Shown: piece by piece, positions 16,968-26,021 of the stretch | Position numbering within the stretch: the stretch's first letter is position 1 | Layout: the number at the start of each line of letters is the position of its first letter | Assembly (NCBI GenBank): GCA_016195145.1 | Contig: JACQAF010000181.1 | Coordinates: 1-34,714, forward strand | Source of the DNA: Rhodospirillales bacterium | GTDB taxonomy: Bacteria > Pseudomonadota > Alphaproteobacteria > CACIAM-22H2 | Direction: 5' to 3' | Length of the DNA stretch: 34,714 nucleotides | The notes under the pieces: model-generated | Databases searched by the model: none | Seen by the model: only the letters and a program-made list of their open reading frames with translations | What the model was told of the DNA's origin: nothing | Translations under genes and position numbers: made by a program

Positions 16968-18162
16968 GCGCGTTCCCTGCGGCCGGCAAACGGGCGAGGA
17001 GCGGCGTCAGCGCCTCGATCACCCGCCCGAGCGCGCCCTGGCCCTCGGCGGCAACGCGCGCCGCCGCCGTGGCGACGCGCGCGCGCGCTTCGGCGTCGTT
17101 AAGCAGGCCCGACGCCGCGTCGATCAGGCCGGCCGCGTCGGCGACGGGGATTGCACCGCCGGCCGCAATCAGCGCATCGGCGATCTCGCGGAAATTCGTC
17201 ATGTGCGTGCCGAAGACCAGCGCGCAGCCCAGCCGTGCCGCCTCGATCGGGTTCTGTCCGCCATGCGGCACCAGTGAGCCGCCGATGAAGGCGAGCCGGG
17301 CGAGGCGATAGAACAGGCCAAGTTCGCCCATGGTGTCGGCGATATAGACATCTGTTGCCGCATCGGGAGCCGCGCCGGCGGCGCGGCGGCCGACGCGCAG
17401 GCCGCGCGCAGCGAGGGCGGCAGTAATGGCCGCCCCGCGTTCGGCGTGACGCGGCGCGATGATGGCGAGCAGGCGGGGATACCGGCGAGCGAGGGCGACA
17501 TGGGCATCGGCGATGACTTCTTCCTCGCCGGGATGGGTGCTGGCGGCAAGCCAGACAGGGCGGTCGCCGATCGCAGCGCGCAGGCGGTCGAGCTCGGCCG
17601 GATCGGCGGCGAGCGGCGCGCCGTCGTATTTGAGATTGCCGACGCACGCCGCCTGCGCCGCGCCCAGCGCGCGCAAGCGCAGGGCGTCGCCCTCGCTCTG
17701 GGCGAGACACGGCGCGAAGGCGTCGAGCGGCGGGCGCATCAACGACGACAGCCGCAGCCAGCGGCGGAACGAGCGCGCCGACATGCGGGCGTTGATCAGC
17801 GCCATTGGCAGCTGCCGCGCCTGCGCCGCGCCGATCAGGCCCGGCCACAACTCGCTCTCGACCCAGATCGCCGCGTCGGGCCGCCAGTGGCCGAGAAAAC
17901 GCTCGACCCAGGCGGGGACGTCGAAGGGAACGAACTGATGGATGACGCGCCCCGACAGCCGGCCGTCGCGGACGAGATCGTCGAGCAGTCGGGCCGAGGT
18001 GAGCGTGCCGGTGGTGAACAGAAGGCCGAGATCGGGGCGCGTCCCGGTCAGATGCGCAACCAGGCCGAGGACCGAGCGGGTTTCGCCGACGCTCGCCGCG
18101 TGTATCCACAAGAGCGGCCCCGGCGGGCGGGGGCGGCCGGCGAACCCGCAACGCTCGGCCAT
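16954..18162 (-). CDS. waaA: 3-deoxy-D-manno-octulosonic acid (Kdo) transferase, lacking the N-terminal anchor
   Basis: Transfers Kdo from CMP-Kdo to lipid IVA, the first inner-core step of LPS. Recognised by PGPLLWIHAASVGE (catalytic-region Glu), QFVPFDVPAWVERFL, WVESELWPGLI, LINARMS, CVGNLKYDG, AASTHPGEEE and HGGQNPIEAARLG with the C-terminal sugar-nucleotide site. WaaA normally opens with ~30-45 residues containing a membrane helix before RRGKED; here that helix is absent and the upstream DNA encodes the end of the DUF374 protein in another frame. The first usable start is the ATG at 18162 (402 residues), with AAGGAAG at 18174-18180 as a possible ribosome site. The conserved GKED is visible just before it, so the true start may be lost. 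It overlaps the DUF374 gene by 115 bp. Confidence 0.88.
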   Translation of the reverse strand: MAERCGFAGRPRPPGPLLWIHAASVGETRSVLGLVAHLTGTRPDLGLLFTTGTLTSARLLDDLVRDGRLSGRVIHQFVPFDVPAWVERFLGHWRPDAAIWVESELWPGLIGAAQARQLPMALINARMSARSFRRWLRLSSLMRPPLDAFAPCLAQSEGDALRLRALGAAQAACVGNLKYDGAPLAADPAELDRLRAAIGDRPVWLAASTHPGEEEVIADAHVALARRYPRLLAIIAPRHAERGAAITAALAARGLRVGRRAAGAAPDAATDVYIADTMGELGLFYRLARLAFIGGSLVPHGGQNPIEAARLGCALVFGTHMTNFREIADALIAAGGAIPVADAAGLIDAASGLLNDAEARARVATAAARVAAEGQGALGRVIEALTPLLARLPAAGNARASA

Positions 18163-18839
18163 ACGCGCGCCGTCTTCCTTGCCGCGCCGCCGCCGCTCGC
18201 GCGGGTGACGGCGTTGAGCCGCGCCTCGACCGTCGCCCGCGCCGCTTCGAGGGCGGCTTCGTCGGCGTCGGGCGGAACCTCGACCGGTTCGCCGATGACG
18301 AACACGATGCGCCCGAAGGGCAGGGCGAACAGCAACCGGTCCCAGCTGCCGAGCTCGCGCCCCCGGGTGGTGGAGAAGGTGGCCGGAATCACTGGCACGC
18401 CGGCGAGCCTCGCCGCCGCAACCAGCCCAGGGGCCGCCCGCATGCGCGGCCCGCGCGGCCCGTCGGGCGTGACGCAAACGCAATCGCCGTCCTTGAGCGT
18501 GCGCACGATCTCGCGCAGCGCCGTAGCGCCGCCGCGCGAGCTTGACCCCGTGATCGTCGGAAAACCGAGCAGGGCGATGGTGCGCGCGATCAGGCGTCCG
18601 TCGCGATGCCGGGATATGAGCATGCGCATCGGCACAGGGGCGGTCCAGAAGCGGGGCATCAACATCATGCGGCCGTGCCAGAAACAGCCGATCAATGGCC
18701 GGCCGGTGGCGAGCTGGCGCGCGACGATCTCGGCGCCGTGGATCGTCTGACGGCTGGTCGCATGCACGAACCGGATATAGAAGGCGATCAGCCGCGCCAG
18801 CAGCCGCTGAACCGGATCGGACCGGAAAAGCCGTTTCAA
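18048..18839 (-). CDS. Lysophospholipid acyltransferase family protein (DUF374)
   Basis: A PlsC-like acyltransferase-fold protein of the DUF374 family, which commonly sits next to msbA and waaA in alphaproteobacteria and probably acts on envelope lipids. It begins KRLFRSDPVQRLLARLIAFY, then GCFWHGRMMLMP (catalytic-site His block), LISRHRDGRLIA, SSSRGGATALRE, VTPDGPRGPRM and VPVIPATFSTT. Start: TTG at 18839, where the family N-terminus begins; the open frame upstream overlaps msbA and has no ATG nearby. Recognisable homology ends near EARLNAVTRAS. The last ~45 residues are basic and are read from the waaA coding region in another frame, so the natural stop seems to have been lost. Confidence 0.82.
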   Translation of the reverse strand: MKRLFRSDPVQRLLARLIAFYIRFVHATSRQTIHGAEIVARQLATGRPLIGCFWHGRMMLMPRFWTAPVPMRMLISRHRDGRLIARTIALLGFPTITGSSSRGGATALREIVRTLKDGDCVCVTPDGPRGPRMRAAPGLVAAARLAGVPVIPATFSTTRGRELGSWDRLLFALPFGRIVFVIGEPVEVPPDADEAALEAARATVEARLNAVTRASGGGAARKTARVWPSVAGSPAAPARRGRSCGYTRRASAKPARSSAWLRI

Positions 18840-18855
18840 GGCGACGACGACTCCC

Positions 18856-20673
<1,818 letters not shown>

Positions 20674-20706
20674 GTTCTTGCGGATATTGGTTGAATCGGC
20701 GGCGTC

Positions 20707-20740
20707 ACCATAGCACGGCCGGCGGCCGGGGGGCTATGGT
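20707..20740. repeat. Inverted repeat with GC-rich loop, upstream of msbA
   Basis: ACCATAGC (20707-20714) and GCTATGGT (20733-20740) are perfect 8-bp inverted arms around an 18-bp GC-rich spacer that itself contains GGCC...GGCC. It lies in the 125-bp gap between the fatty acid hydroxylase stop and the msbA start. It could fold as a stem-loop in RNA on either strand (a terminator-like structure after the hydroxylase), or each arm could be a TATGGT-type -10 element. There is no T-run, so a classic rho-independent terminator is not supported. Confidence 0.5.
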
Positions 20741-20798
20741 CTGGCGGGCGCGGTATCAGCCTATGCCGGGCCCCTGAAACTGCGTAACGCGGGGCGAT

Positions 20799-21662
20799 TT
20801 AAGTCGCGGCGCCGGGCCGGCCGAGGGGCCGGGGGGCGGCCGGGTCGCGGAAAGGCTGGGTGAGCAGGCGGTCGAGCCGCAATTCGCCGGCATCGCGAAA
20901 CTCGGCGAGGCCGATGGTCATCCCGCGATGGCCGGCAGCCGGCGCCGCGCGATAGGTGCCGAACAGCCGGTCCCACCACGGCAGATTGAAGCCGAAATTG
21001 CTGTTGGTCTCGACGGGCGCCACCGAATGATGGACGCGGTGCATGTCGGGCGTGACCACCAGCCAGCGCACCGCGCGCTCGACCGCCGCCGGCAGGCCGG
21101 CATTGGCATGATTGAACATCGACGTCGCGTTGAGCAGCACCTCGAAAATCAGCACGGCCAACGCGGGCGCGCCGAGGACAGCGATGACCGCGAACTTGAT
21201 CGCCATCGACAACAGGATTTCGAGCGGGTGGAAACGTGCGCCGGTGGTGACGTCGAAGTCGAGATCAGCATGATGCATGCGATGCAGCCGCCACAACGCC
21301 GGCACGGCATGGAAGACGACATGCTGAACGTAAATCGCAAGATCGAGCAGCACGACGGCAACGACGACCGTCGCCCAGGCCGGCCAGGCGAGAAGCGGCA
21401 GAAGGCCCCATCCCTGTTGCGCGCCGAACAGGGCGACGCCCACGGCCGCGGCAGGAAACAGGAGCCGGATCAGCGCCGCGTTGAGGACGATAAGGGCGAG
21501 ATTGCTCGGCCAGCGCGCCCGGCGCGATACGATGCGTGCGCGGCGCGGGGCATGCATCTCCCACAGGGCGACGAGGGCGAAGACAGCGAAAAAGACGCCC
21601 GGCCGGACGACATATTCGGCCGTGAGAATCGAACCAATACTGGCAAGGTCGAAAAAGGGCAT
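20799..21662 (-). CDS. Fatty acid hydroxylase / sterol desaturase family protein
   Basis: A membrane-bound di-iron oxygenase-type protein of 287 residues with several hydrophobic segments (for example VRPGVFFAVFALVALWEM and VVVAVVLLDLAIYVQHVVFH). The histidine clusters of the family are present: HVVFH near residue 112, LHRMHHAD near 125, and HRVHHS near 205, plus NHAN. NSNFGFNLPWWDRLFGTYR is a typical family ending. The substrate (fatty acid, sterol, hopanoid or carotenoid) is not evident. It is divergent from the ArsR-rhodanese regulator, with 120 bp between starts, so it is a possible target of that regulator. Confidence 0.87.
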   Translation of the reverse strand: MPFFDLASIGSILTAEYVVRPGVFFAVFALVALWEMHAPRRARIVSRRARWPSNLALIVLNAALIRLLFPAAAVGVALFGAQQGWGLLPLLAWPAWATVVVAVVLLDLAIYVQHVVFHAVPALWRLHRMHHADLDFDVTTGARFHPLEILLSMAIKFAVIAVLGAPALAVLIFEVLLNATSMFNHANAGLPAAVERAVRWLVVTPDMHRVHHSVAPVETNSNFGFNLPWWDRLFGTYRAAPAAGHRGMTIGLAEFRDAGELRLDRLLTQPFRDPAAPRPLGRPGAAT

Positions 21663-21740
21663 GGACTCTCTTCAGCGGTCATTGTCTCGGGAGCCTGGAC
21701 GCCCGCCATCAGCAGGCTTGAAAAGCGCAGAAAACACGTA

Positions 21741-21762
21741 TATTCAATTATTATATTGAATA
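21741..21762. promoter_or_regulatory. AT-rich palindrome, candidate ArsR-family operator
   Basis: TATTCAAT (21741-21748) and ATTGAATA (21755-21762) form perfect 8-bp inverted arms around TATTAT. A 10-bp palindrome TAATATATTA follows at 21761-21770. The stretch 21740-21770 has almost no G or C in a GC-rich genome and ends 12 bp before the ArsR-rhodanese start. ArsR-family repressors bind AT-rich inverted repeats with TTCAA/TTGAA half-sites near their own promoters, so autoregulation, perhaps with control of the divergent hydroxylase gene, is a reasonable inference. Confidence 0.6.
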
Positions 21763-21782
21763 ATATATTATGGATCGATCCG

Positions 21783-22457
21783 ATGTCAACGCGCTCGCCG
21801 AAACTGCAGCTCTTCGCCGAATTCGCCAATGTGGCGAAGGCGCTGGGCCATGAGCATCGCCTGGCCCTGATCGAAATCCTGGGCCAGGGGGAACGCAGTG
21901 TCGAGGACGCGGCCAAGGCGGTCGGCCTGCCGATCGCCAATGCCTCGCAGCATCTCCATCGCCTGCAGCGGGCGGGGCTGGTCGTCGCGCGCAAGGCCGG
22001 CAAGCATGTGTTTTACGGCCTGTCGGAGGCCGACGCCGTGATCCCGCTTGTGCGCATGCTGCAACGCGTTGCCGAGCGCAACGTGGCCGAGATCGAGCGC
22101 GTTCTCGCCGGCTATTTCCGCCAGCGCGACGGGCTGGAGCCGGTTGGCCGCGAAGAATTGCTGGCGCGCAGTCGTAAGGGCGAAGTGACCGTCCTCGACG
22201 TGCGGCCGGCTGGCGAATACGCCCGCGGCCATCTGCCCGGCGCGCTCAACATTCCGGTGCGCGAGCTTGGTAAGCGTCTGGCCGAATTGCCGCCGGGGCA
22301 GGATATCGTCGCCTATTGCCGCGGCCCGTATTGCGTCATGTCGTTCGAGGCGGTGGCGGCGCTGCGCCCGCGCGGCTTCAACATCCGCCGTTTCGAAGAC
22401 GGATACCCCGAATGGGCGGCGGCGGGATATCCGGTCGAATCCGCTCCGCGCGGCTAA
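21783..22457 (+). CDS. ArsR-family transcriptional regulator fused to a rhodanese domain
   Basis: A 224-residue two-domain protein. Residues ~10-95 are an ArsR winged helix-turn-helix (ALGHEHRLALIEILGQGERS, then LPIANASQHLHRLQRAGLV with the recognition helix). Residues ~120-215 are a rhodanese domain: VLDVRPAGEYARGHLPGALN, then the active-site loop CRGPYC (first Cys near residue 179) and GYPEWAAAGYPV. There is no obvious metal-binding CxC in the ArsR part, so the signal may be a sulfur species received by the rhodanese Cys (inference). Start at the ATG 21783; the frame is open far upstream but only as non-coding shadow. Its TAA overlaps the convergent radical SAM gene by 4 bp. Confidence 0.92.
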   Translation: MSTRSPKLQLFAEFANVAKALGHEHRLALIEILGQGERSVEDAAKAVGLPIANASQHLHRLQRAGLVVARKAGKHVFYGLSEADAVIPLVRMLQRVAERNVAEIERVLAGYFRQRDGLEPVGREELLARSRKGEVTVLDVRPAGEYARGHLPGALNIPVRELGKRLAELPPGQDIVAYCRGPYCVMSFEAVAALRPRGFNIRRFEDGYPEWAAAGYPVESAPRG

Positions 22458-23629
22458 AACAGCCGCAACTGGTCGCCGGGCCGGGGCGGCGGCCGGAACT
22501 GCGCGAGATCGAGCGACCAGCGGTTCTTGTTAAGGTCGAGGCGCTGGCAGGCGAGACGGAAGCGCTTGGCGATCAGCTCGGCATAGGGGCCGCTGCCGCG
22601 CATGCGGCTGCCGAATTCGGGGTCGTTGAGCCGGCCGTCGCGCACCCCGCGCACCAGGGCGAGCACATGCTTGGCCTTGAGCGGCGCATGGACGGCCAGC
22701 CACTCGGCGAACAAATCCTTGATCTCGTAGGGCAGACGCAACAGCGTATAGCCGGCGCTGACCGCGCCGGCGTCGCGCGCGGCGGCGAGGATCGCTTCCA
22801 TCTCGGCGTCGTTGAGGGCGGGGATCATCGGCGCCGCCATCACGCCGGTCGGCACGCCGGCGCGGGCGAGTTCGGCGATCGCGCCGAGGCGGCGCGCGGC
22901 GGTCGGCGCGCGCGGCTCCAGCCGACGGGCGAGATCGCGGTCGAGCGTCGTCACCGACACGAAGACGCGGGCGAGATTCTTCGCCGCCATCGGGCCGAGG
23001 ATGTCGACATCGCGCGCCACCAGCGCCGATTTGGTGACGATGGTCAGCGGATGGTTGAACGCGGCGAGGGTTTCGAGAATCGCCCGCGTGATTCGTATCT
23101 CGCGCTCGATCGGCTGATAGGGATCGGTGTTGGTGCCGAGCGCGATCGGGCTCGGCGCATAGCCGGGCCGGCGCAATTCTTCGGCCAGCAGCGTCGCGGC
23201 GTTGGGCTTGGCGAACAGCTTGGTTTCGAAGTCGAGGCCCGAGGACAGACCGAAATAGGCGTGGCTCGGTCGGGCAAAGCAGTAAATGCAGCCATGCTCG
23301 CAGCCGCGATAGGGGTTGATCGACTGCTCGAACGGGACATCGGGCGAATCGTTGCGGTTGATGATCGTGCGCGTGGCGTCGATGCCGATGGTAGTGGGCA
23401 GGGGCGGGCTGTCCTCGTCCGTGGCTGCCCCATCCCCCTCGCTATCCGGGTCGGCCGCATGAGACCAGCCGTCGTCGACGGCGATCTTGCTTTCGCGCTC
23501 GTAGCGCCCGGCCGGATTGCCGATCGCACCGCGCCCCTTGCGCGGGCGGGCGGGCAGCGTGTCGTCGGGCGCGGCGTCGACCGGCTCAGCGTCGTCCGCG
23601 AACGGATCATCCGGGAGGGTTCTGGCCAT
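22454..23629 (-). CDS. PA0069-family radical SAM protein
   Basis: A 391-residue radical SAM protein. The [4Fe-4S] cluster motif CX3CX2C appears as GCEHGCIYCFARPSHAY near residue 115. The context is INPYRGCEHGC, with upstream RTIINRNDSPDVPF, then LGTNTDPYQPIER and TLDRDLARRLEPRAPT, all as in the PA0069/SplB-like family. The first ~75 residues are acidic and low in complexity. The family has no well-established function to my knowledge. I chose the start MARTLPDDPF at 23629; an upstream start at 23671 adds 14 residues of no clear homology. It lies 54 bp downstream of the HD-GYP gene on the same strand. Confidence 0.9.
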   Translation of the reverse strand: MARTLPDDPFADDAEPVDAAPDDTLPARPRKGRGAIGNPAGRYERESKIAVDDGWSHAADPDSEGDGAATDEDSPPLPTTIGIDATRTIINRNDSPDVPFEQSINPYRGCEHGCIYCFARPSHAYFGLSSGLDFETKLFAKPNAATLLAEELRRPGYAPSPIALGTNTDPYQPIEREIRITRAILETLAAFNHPLTIVTKSALVARDVDILGPMAAKNLARVFVSVTTLDRDLARRLEPRAPTAARRLGAIAELARAGVPTGVMAAPMIPALNDAEMEAILAAARDAGAVSAGYTLLRLPYEIKDLFAEWLAVHAPLKAKHVLALVRGVRDGRLNDPEFGSRMRGSGPYAELIAKRFRLACQRLDLNKNRWSLDLAQFRPPPRPGDQLRLF

Positions 23630-23683
23630 GCCGGGAGTGTACCGTCGCAAACCAGAACATTTCAAGAACATTCTGCGGGACGG

Positions 23684-24913
23684 CTATTCGCCGATCCGCC
23701 GCCAGATGTGATCTAACTCTTTGTGATAATTATAAAATGACTCAAGCAGCCGGGGGTCGAAATGGGCCTTGGGGTCGAGCTGCTCGTCGCCGTCGAGGAT
23801 GATCCGGCAGGTCTCGTCATGGGGCAGGCCGGGCTTGTAGGGGCGCGGGGCGCGCAGGGCGTCGTAAACGTCGGCCAGCTGGACAATGCGGGCAGCGATC
23901 GGAATCGCCTCGCCCTTGAGCCCGCGCGGATAGCCGGAGCCGTCCCATTTCTCGTGATGGCAGAGCGCGATCTCGGCCGCCATCTTGAGGCGGTCGGACT
24001 GGACAAGAATGCGGTGGCCATATTCGGGATGGCGGTCCATCTCGGCCCGTTCGGCGGCGGTCAGCTTGCCCTTTTTCTTGAGCACGGCCTGATCGACGCT
24101 CATCTTGCCGATGTCGTGGAGCTGCGCCGAATAGCGGATCTCGTCGCAGAACGCCTCGGGCATGTCGAGCGCTTTGGCCAGCGCGCAGCTGTATTCATTG
24201 ACCCGCACGATGTGGTTGCCGGTGTCTTTGTCGTGCAGCTCGGCGGCGCGGGCGAGCAGGCGGATCGACAACTTGAAGGCTTCTTCCGTCTGGTCCTTGA
24301 GGGCGCCGATCTGCCGGCGTTGGCGGAACAGGGCGCGGTTGCGCTGGGTCAGGCGCCGGTTCTGTTCCGAAATACGCTCGATCATCTCGGCGCGTTCGAT
24401 CGCGCCGCCGACGAAATGATGAATGGGATGGATGATCGCCGCATGCTCGGCGGTGAAGGGCAGGGGACCGTTGCCCGTTTCGTCGTGCCGGTTGATCAGC
24501 TGGACGACGCCGATCACCTCGCCGGCGTAGTTCTTGAGCGGGAAGCAGAGAATCGACTTGGTCTGGAATCCGGTGCGCCGGTCGGCCTCGTCGTTGAAAC
24601 GAAAGCGCCGTCCCGCCGAAATCTTGCGCACATCGTCGAGGCGCACGGTGTTGCCGGTCAGCGCGACATAGCCGGCGATCGACGAGCCGTCGACCGGGAC
24701 GGTCAGCGACGCCGGCGGCACGTCGACGAAATCGTTCTGCAGGCTGGCGATTTCCAGCATCTTTTTCCGCCCGCGGCGGCGCAAAATGAAGATCGAGCCG
24801 GCGACTGCGCCGGTGAGCTTGCGGCTCTTGAGCAGGACCCGGTGCAAGAGATCGTGGACCGCCGGGCGCGGTCCCGCCTCGATGAACTCAAGAAATTCGA
24901 AGAGAACGCTCAT
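23684..24913 (-). CDS. GAF-HD-GYP protein, probable cyclic-di-GMP phosphodiesterase
   Basis: A 409-residue cytoplasmic signalling protein with no membrane segments. An N-terminal GAF domain (about residues 20-175, with ILCFPLKNYAGEVIGVVQLIN) is followed by a short coiled-coil (MIERISEQNRRLTQRNRALF). The HD-GYP domain (about 210-400) shows HDKDTGNHIVRV, the metal HD in SAQLHDIGKMSVD, CHHEKWDGSGYPRGLKG with the full GYP element, and VQLADVYDALRAPRPYK. All hallmark residues are present, so it should be able to hydrolyse c-di-GMP. The ligand of the GAF domain is unknown. A TAGAAT at 24954-24959 (minus strand) could be a -10 element. Confidence 0.92.
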   Translation of the reverse strand: MSVLFEFLEFIEAGPRPAVHDLLHRVLLKSRKLTGAVAGSIFILRRRGRKKMLEIASLQNDFVDVPPASLTVPVDGSSIAGYVALTGNTVRLDDVRKISAGRRFRFNDEADRRTGFQTKSILCFPLKNYAGEVIGVVQLINRHDETGNGPLPFTAEHAAIIHPIHHFVGGAIERAEMIERISEQNRRLTQRNRALFRQRRQIGALKDQTEEAFKLSIRLLARAAELHDKDTGNHIVRVNEYSCALAKALDMPEAFCDEIRYSAQLHDIGKMSVDQAVLKKKGKLTAAERAEMDRHPEYGHRILVQSDRLKMAAEIALCHHEKWDGSGYPRGLKGEAIPIAARIVQLADVYDALRAPRPYKPGLPHDETCRIILDGDEQLDPKAHFDPRLLESFYNYHKELDHIWRRIGE

Positions 24914-25014
24914 GAATGACGCGACTACCGGACCAACACAACAGCAAGTGGAAATTCTAGCAATAGACGATCGAAATGGCGAAACAGTTAACGCGGCTGT
25001 GCATTTTTTTCGTA

Positions 25015-25953
25015 TCAGACCGTCGTCCAGATGCGGCGGATGCCGGCGATAATTTCAGGGTCGAGACTGTCGGCGATCACATTTTCGGCATGAGCGCGGC
25101 GTTCGGGGGCCAGTCCGGCCAGCGCCCCGGCGGCGCGAAAACGGGCAAAGGCCGTGGTCGTCCGCAGCCAGGTGAGCCGGCGCATCGGCAGCAGCCAGGG
25201 TCGCAACGCTTCTTCGGCGACCGGACCGGCGGCGGCAAAATAGGCGGCGTGGAAACGGGCGGTATCGTCAGGTGACAGCACGGCATCGCAATCGCCGTCC
25301 CAGCGGGTCGCCGGGCGCAAGGTGGCGTGGGCGAGATCGATTGCCGGCGCGCCATAAAGCGCCCGTTCGAGGTCGAGGAAGACCGCTATGCCGTCGGCGC
25401 GCACGAGGAAATTGCCGGGATGAGCATCGCTGACGATCAGCGCGCGGGGGCCCCGGGCGAGCGGATCGGCGTTTGCGGCGGCGAAGCCGCGCGCCCAGTC
25501 GAGCTCGGCCTCAATCTGCGCCCGTGCATCGGGCATCACGTTTGCGCGGGCAAGATACGCCGCATTGCGTTCGACCGTGATGAGCGCATCGGCAAACGGA
25601 TCGGGCGGGCTCGCCAGCGGTAGGCGGTCCGAGGGCGACGGCAGCGGCAGGCGGTGAATCGCGGCGAGCGTTTGGGCGAGCGCAGGCAGATCGGCCGCCG
25701 CCGCGAGTTTCGGCGTCCGGCCGCTGGCGGCCATGCGGGCGAAAGCCGCCGCCTGGCGGACGAGATCGGCCGCGTCGCCGGCGCGCGGCGCGCGCAGGAC
25801 AAGATCGCGCCCCCGGATGCGCCAATGCGTGTGCATCAGGCCCTTGAGCGGCAGGCGCTCCAGCGCACCGGGATCGAACACGCCAATTCCGGGTACGCTT
25901 GCCAGCGCCCGGGCGATAAGAACGTCGTCGGTCAGCGTTTCCATCGCCGGCAT
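25015..25953 (-). CDS. Phosphotransferase of the APH/choline-kinase-like family, possibly internally shortened
   Basis: A 312-residue kinase-like protein. THWRIRGRDLVLRAP (25840s) looks like the N-lobe with the ATP-site Lys/Arg region. VSDAHPGNFLVR is the catalytic-loop equivalent (Asp, His, Asn) and FLDLERALYGAPAIDLAH is the metal-binding (DFG-equivalent) segment. The small-molecule substrate is unknown. Between GRTPKL and DLPALAQTLAAIHRL, where APH-fold proteins carry two strands and a hinge (often LLVxxIxG), there are only four residues, so ~30 residues seem to be missing. Start is the ATG at 25953, or 25944. Divergent from the glycosyltransferase operon, with 68 bp between starts. Confidence 0.78.
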   Translation of the reverse strand: MPAMETLTDDVLIARALASVPGIGVFDPGALERLPLKGLMHTHWRIRGRDLVLRAPRAGDAADLVRQAAAFARMAASGRTPKLAAAADLPALAQTLAAIHRLPLPSPSDRLPLASPPDPFADALITVERNAAYLARANVMPDARAQIEAELDWARGFAAANADPLARGPRALIVSDAHPGNFLVRADGIAVFLDLERALYGAPAIDLAHATLRPATRWDGDCDAVLSPDDTARFHAAYFAAAGPVAEEALRPWLLPMRRLTWLRTTTAFARFRAAGALAGLAPERRAHAENVIADSLDPEIIAGIRRIWTTV

Positions 25954-25989
25954 TCATAGCGCGGCGCGGGCGCCTCTGTCGAAGCATGC

Positions 25990-25995
25990 TATGAT
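25990..25995 (+). promoter_or_regulatory. Candidate -10 element for the glycosyltransferase operon
   Basis: TATGAT, within the extended -10-like context GCTATGAT, lies 26 bases before the TTG start at 26022 in the divergent gap. No convincing -35 hexamer was found at the expected distance. Confidence 0.35.
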
Positions 25996-26021
25996 CGCCT
26001 CTTTCGCGCCCGGAAGACGCC

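Noticed and set aside
18170..18215. GCG/GGC-rich repeat as a functional repeat element
   Set aside because: It is short, imperfect and typical of high-GC coding DNA. Its only importance is as a possible deletion or assembly-collapse site.
20928..21782. The ArsR-rhodanese frame is open upstream for ~285 codons
   Set aside because: That part is antisense to the hydroxylase gene and crosses the AT-rich operator region. ArsR homology starts just after the ATG at 21783.
24914..25014. Short plus-strand frame beginning MNDATTGPTQQQVEIL
   Set aside because: It lies in the gap between the HD-GYP and kinase genes, has no recognisable domain, and runs antisense into the kinase gene. The gap is more likely the HD-GYP promoter region.
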